Origin: Pseudomonadota bacterium
Lineage (GTDB): Bacteria; Pseudomonadota; Alphaproteobacteria; Rhizobiales; Xanthobacteraceae
DNA length: 64,000 nucleotides
Assembly (NCBI GenBank): GCA_018240595.1
Contig: JAFEFL010000064.1
Coordinates: 62,001 to 126,000 of the forward strand
Reading direction: 5' to 3'
The notes under the pieces were generated by a model. The model was not told the DNA's origin. It did no database searches and worked only from the letters and a program-made list of their open reading frames with translations. This document shows, one piece after another, positions 61,495 to 64,000 of this stretch. The position numbers and the translations under genes are program-made. The stretch's first letter is position 1, and every line of letters begins with the position of its first letter.

Positions 61495-63204
61495 TTACGC
61501 GCTCAGCCGCTCGAAAAACTGATCGACCTGTCCACGGATGCGCGAGGCGACATGGCCCAGATCGTCGGCGACGCTTTTCACAGTGCTGGCGCTGGTCCGC
61601 GTATCGGCTGTGGCGTTGCCGACGAGACTGACTTCCTTGGCCGTGTCGATGGTGCGCAACGCCGCGGTTTCGACGCTGCGGGCGATCTCGCTGGTGGCCG
61701 CGCCCTGCTCGGTGACGGCGGCGGCAATTGCACCGGAAATATTGCCGATTTCGCGGATCGTCCGTTCGATCGCGTTGATCGCTTCGATCGAGGTCGCGGT
61801 CGCGCGCTGCATGCCCGCGATCTGTGCGCTGATTTCTTCGGTGGCGCGGCTGGTCTGTCCGGCCAGCGCCTTCACTTCGCCAGCGACGACGGCGAAGCCG
61901 CGGCCGGCTTCGCCGGCACGGGCCGCCTCGATCGTCGCGTTGAGCGCCAGCAGGTTGGTCTGTTCGGCAATGTCGGTGATGAGCTTGACGACGTCACCAA
62001 TGCGGGTGGCCGCCTCGCCGAGCTCCTTGACCGCACGGTTGGTCTGTCCGGCTTCGCTGACGGCCTTGGAAGCAATGGCATTGGACTGCGACACCTGCCG
62101 ATCGATCTCATTGACCGACGCAGATAGTTCATCCGCTGCGGAGGCGATGTCGCGTACATTGGCCGATGCTTCGGACGAGGCATGCTCGGCGCGCGTCGTC
62201 TGCATGGAGGCGACGTCGGCCGCGCCGGCAAGCTTGGTGGAAGCGGCCAGCATCTGGTCGGAGATTTGGCCCAGCTCGGACAAGGTCGTTTCGACTTCCG
62301 CGGAGAACCGGCTGATCTCGTTGTTGATCTCGCGCTGCCGTGCGGCGCGGCTCTCCGCCTCCTGCAGCACAGTCTGATTCAGCTCGCGGTTATGGCTCAT
62401 CGCACGATGAAAGACTTCGATGGAACGCGCCATCGCTCCGATCTCGTCCTGCCGCTCGCTATAGGGGATCGACGTCAGTTGCGAGCCGCCGGCCACCGAC
62501 TCCGTGACACGCGTGATCGCCGTCAGCGGCTTGACGATGCCGCGCGCGATGAAGAGAAGTGCGATCGTGGCCATCGCCGCCAGTGTCGCGAACACCGCGA
62601 GCCAGCGCACGCCTTGGTCGATGTTACCGTTGATCTCGACATAGGCCGCATCGGCACGCCTGGCGTATTGATCGGTCAGACCCTTGAGATCGGCATTGAG
62701 GCCTTTGCGTTCGCCGCGGCTGGCTTCGCCCCATTCGCGCGCCGCCTCGGGGCCTTTCTCGGTGGCGAGGCGGATCAGTTCGCGCCGGTACGCGATGAAC
62801 GCGGAGACGCGTTTGGAGAAATTTTCGAACAGAACGGCATCGTCCGCGTGAACGGTCTGTTTCCACGCGACCATCAGCTCTTCGATGCGATCGAGGAAAC
62901 CTCCAAGTCCGTCGATGAACTGCTGCCGGCTGGCGCGGTCGTTCGGCAGGTAGATGCCACGGGATTCGGCGACGACGGCGTAGATGAGGCCGTTGATGCG
63001 CTCGATGTTCTTCATGCCGGTGTTGGCGGACTCATAGGTCGTCGTCAGCACCGCGTAGTGGCGCGCATTGATGACGGCGGAGCCCGACAGCGCCAGTGCG
63101 GTCATGGCCATGAGGGCAAAGATCGCATAAAGCTTGGCGGCGATCGAAAGCTTCGGCAGAGTCACTTGCAGCCTCATCCTGCGCGGCATAAATCCCGGTT
63201 CCAT
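61495..63204 (-). CDS. Methyl-accepting chemotaxis protein
   Basis: A 569-residue chemoreceptor. The first transmembrane helix is at ~21-46 and the second at ~204-226, enclosing a ~155-residue periplasmic four-helix sensor of the HBM/4HB type (YESANTGMKNIERINGLIYA). A HAMP domain (~227-280) leads to a long coiled-coil signalling domain with the hairpin tip AEQTNLLALNATIEAARAGE and AGEVKALAGQTSRATEEIS. The sensor's ligand cannot be read. No che genes are nearby; it sits between yraN and gshB in inverted orientation, as a likely later insertion. Confidence 0.93.
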   Translation of the reverse strand: MEPGFMPRRMRLQVTLPKLSIAAKLYAIFALMAMTALALSGSAVINARHYAVLTTTYESANTGMKNIERINGLIYAVVAESRGIYLPNDRASRQQFIDGLGGFLDRIEELMVAWKQTVHADDAVLFENFSKRVSAFIAYRRELIRLATEKGPEAAREWGEASRGERKGLNADLKGLTDQYARRADAAYVEINGNIDQGVRWLAVFATLAAMATIALLFIARGIVKPLTAITRVTESVAGGSQLTSIPYSERQDEIGAMARSIEVFHRAMSHNRELNQTVLQEAESRAARQREINNEISRFSAEVETTLSELGQISDQMLAASTKLAGAADVASMQTTRAEHASSEASANVRDIASAADELSASVNEIDRQVSQSNAIASKAVSEAGQTNRAVKELGEAATRIGDVVKLITDIAEQTNLLALNATIEAARAGEAGRGFAVVAGEVKALAGQTSRATEEISAQIAGMQRATATSIEAINAIERTIREIGNISGAIAAAVTEQGAATSEIARSVETAALRTIDTAKEVSLVGNATADTRTSASTVKSVADDLGHVASRIRGQVDQFFERLSA

Positions 63205-63279
63205 ACTCGCCGGAATACGTTAACGATCTGTTTTCCTTAACTTTTGCCCTTCGCCGCATACCTCCGGAAAGCCCCCGTC

Positions 63280-64000
63280 ATGAGCCTGAATGTCGCCGTG
63301 CAGATGGATCCGATCGAACGGATCAATATCAAAGGGGATTCGACCTTCGCGTTGCTGCTCGAAGCCCAGGCGCGCGGCCATAAGCTGAGCTATTACACGC
63401 CGGATCGCATGGCCCAGCTCGGCGGCCGGCTCTATGCCCGGGTTGAGCCGCTGACCGTGCGCGACGAGGTCGGCAACCACTTCTCGCTCGGCGAGCCCGC
63501 CCGCGCGGCGCTTGATGGCTTCGACGTCATCCTGCTGCGGCAGGATCCGCCGTTTGATCTCTCCTACATCACCACGACGCACATGCTGGAGCGCATCCAC
63601 CCCAAGACCCTGGTGGTGAACGACCCGGGCGAGGTGCGCGACGCGCCCGAGAAGATCCTGGTGACCTCGTTCCCCGACCTGATGCCACCGACGCTCATTA
63701 CGCGCGACCTCGCCGAGATCAAGGCGTTCCGCGCCGAGCACAACGACATCGTCATGAAGCCGCTCTACGGCCATGGCGGCGGCGGCGTCTTCCGCGTGAC
63801 GCGCGAGGATCTCAATTTCGGCTCGCTCTACGACATGTTCGCCGCGACGTTCCGCGAGCCCTGGGTGGTGCAAGCCTTCCTGCCCGCGGTGAAGAACGGC
63901 GACAAGCGCATCCTGCTGGTCAACGGCGAGTTCGCGGGCGCGGTCAACCGCGTGCCGGCGGCGGACGATCTGCGCTCCAACATGGTGCGTGGCGGCTCGC
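63280..64000 (+). CDS. gshB: Glutathione synthetase (5' part, continues beyond the window)
   Basis: The frame is open from ATG 63280 to the window edge (240 codons of an expected ~315). Features of the ATP-grasp enzyme GshB: MSLNVAVQMDPIERINIKGD at the start, GFDVILLRQDPPFDLSY, VVNDPGEVRDAPEKIL, IVMKPLYGHGGGGVFRV (ATP-binding loop) and VVQAFLPAVKNGDKRILLVN. It adds glycine to gamma-glutamylcysteine. Its usual neighbours rsmI and yraN are to the left, beyond the inserted chemoreceptor. Confidence 0.96.
   Translation, partial: MSLNVAVQMDPIERINIKGDSTFALLLEAQARGHKLSYYTPDRMAQLGGRLYARVEPLTVRDEVGNHFSLGEPARAALDGFDVILLRQDPPFDLSYITTTHMLERIHPKTLVVNDPGEVRDAPEKILVTSFPDLMPPTLITRDLAEIKAFRAEHNDIVMKPLYGHGGGGVFRVTREDLNFGSLYDMFAATFREPWVVQAFLPAVKNGDKRILLVNGEFAGAVNRVPAADDLRSNMVRGGS

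Overview
The window is high-GC chromosomal DNA from an alphaproteobacterium, most likely a Hyphomicrobiales (Rhizobiales) member of the Bradyrhizobium/Rhodopseudomonas/Xanthobacter side. The evidence is the alphaproteobacterial gene order (lptC-lptA-lptB-rpoN-hpf-ptsN; dnaK-dnaJ-pmtA-pyrF-dapB; hrcA-grpE divergent from rph-rdgB-hemW; lpoA-like gene divergent from rsmI-yraN-gshB), an NrnC-type nanoRNase, a ROSE-like RNA thermometer in front of an Hsp20 gene, and the small palindromic intergenic repeats typical of this order. Almost all of it is ordinary core genome, densely packed on both strands. I see no rRNA, CRISPR array, phage or intact insertion sequence.

Layout. 1-5 kb: dipeptide/oligopeptide ABC transporter genes (permease fragment, permease, two ATPases) followed by an exported lyase of the argininosuccinate lyase superfamily. 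5-8 kb: a SleB-type cell wall hydrolase, then Hsp20 and DUF1150. 7.8-13 kb: envelope and nitrogen-signalling cluster (ptsN, short hpf, rpoN, lptB, lptA, lptC). 13-17 kb: nrnC, tRNA-Leu(CAG), an NDUFA9-like protein, an FMN alpha-hydroxyacid dehydrogenase and uppP. 17.5-23.3 kb: GST, a small orphan, queG, a hydrolase and two tandem glycosyltransferases. 23.4-29 kb: translation block infC, rpmI, rplT, pheS, pheT. 29-37 kb: assorted single genes (ATP pyrophosphatase, papain-like hydrolase, CysZ-like protein, nth, DUF2244, Ada-like methyltransferase, CoA-transferase, gpmI). 38-44.5 kb: dapB to dnaK on the minus strand. 45.8-49.6 kb: an operon of an imelysin-type protein, a di-heme peroxidase and an OprB porin. 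49.8-51.7 kb: grpE-hrcA. 51.8-56 kb: a copper-handling cluster lying between hrcA and rph. 56-64 kb: rph, rdgB, hemW, lpoA-like, rsmI, yraN, a chemoreceptor and the start of gshB.

The heat-shock genes hsp20, dnaK and hrcA-grpE each carry a plausible RpoH-type promoter. Hsp20 also has a leader that can fold its ribosome binding site into a ROSE-type hairpin with a single bulged G. infC appears to start at ATT, as in the classical IF3 autoregulation.

The most interesting non-core pieces are four. (i) The imelysin/di-heme peroxidase/porin operon has an Irr-box-like dyad upstream and looks like an analogue of the Efe iron system built from different parts. (ii) The copper cluster holds a His-rich exported protein, a TolC-like lipoprotein, a two-domain multicopper oxidase, a cupredoxin and a CusF-like protein. 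(iii) A REP doublet supplies the start codon and first two dozen codons of queG. (iv) A family III CoA-transferase has its halves in swapped order. These are readings of one sequence without database searches, and each finding states what would overturn it.
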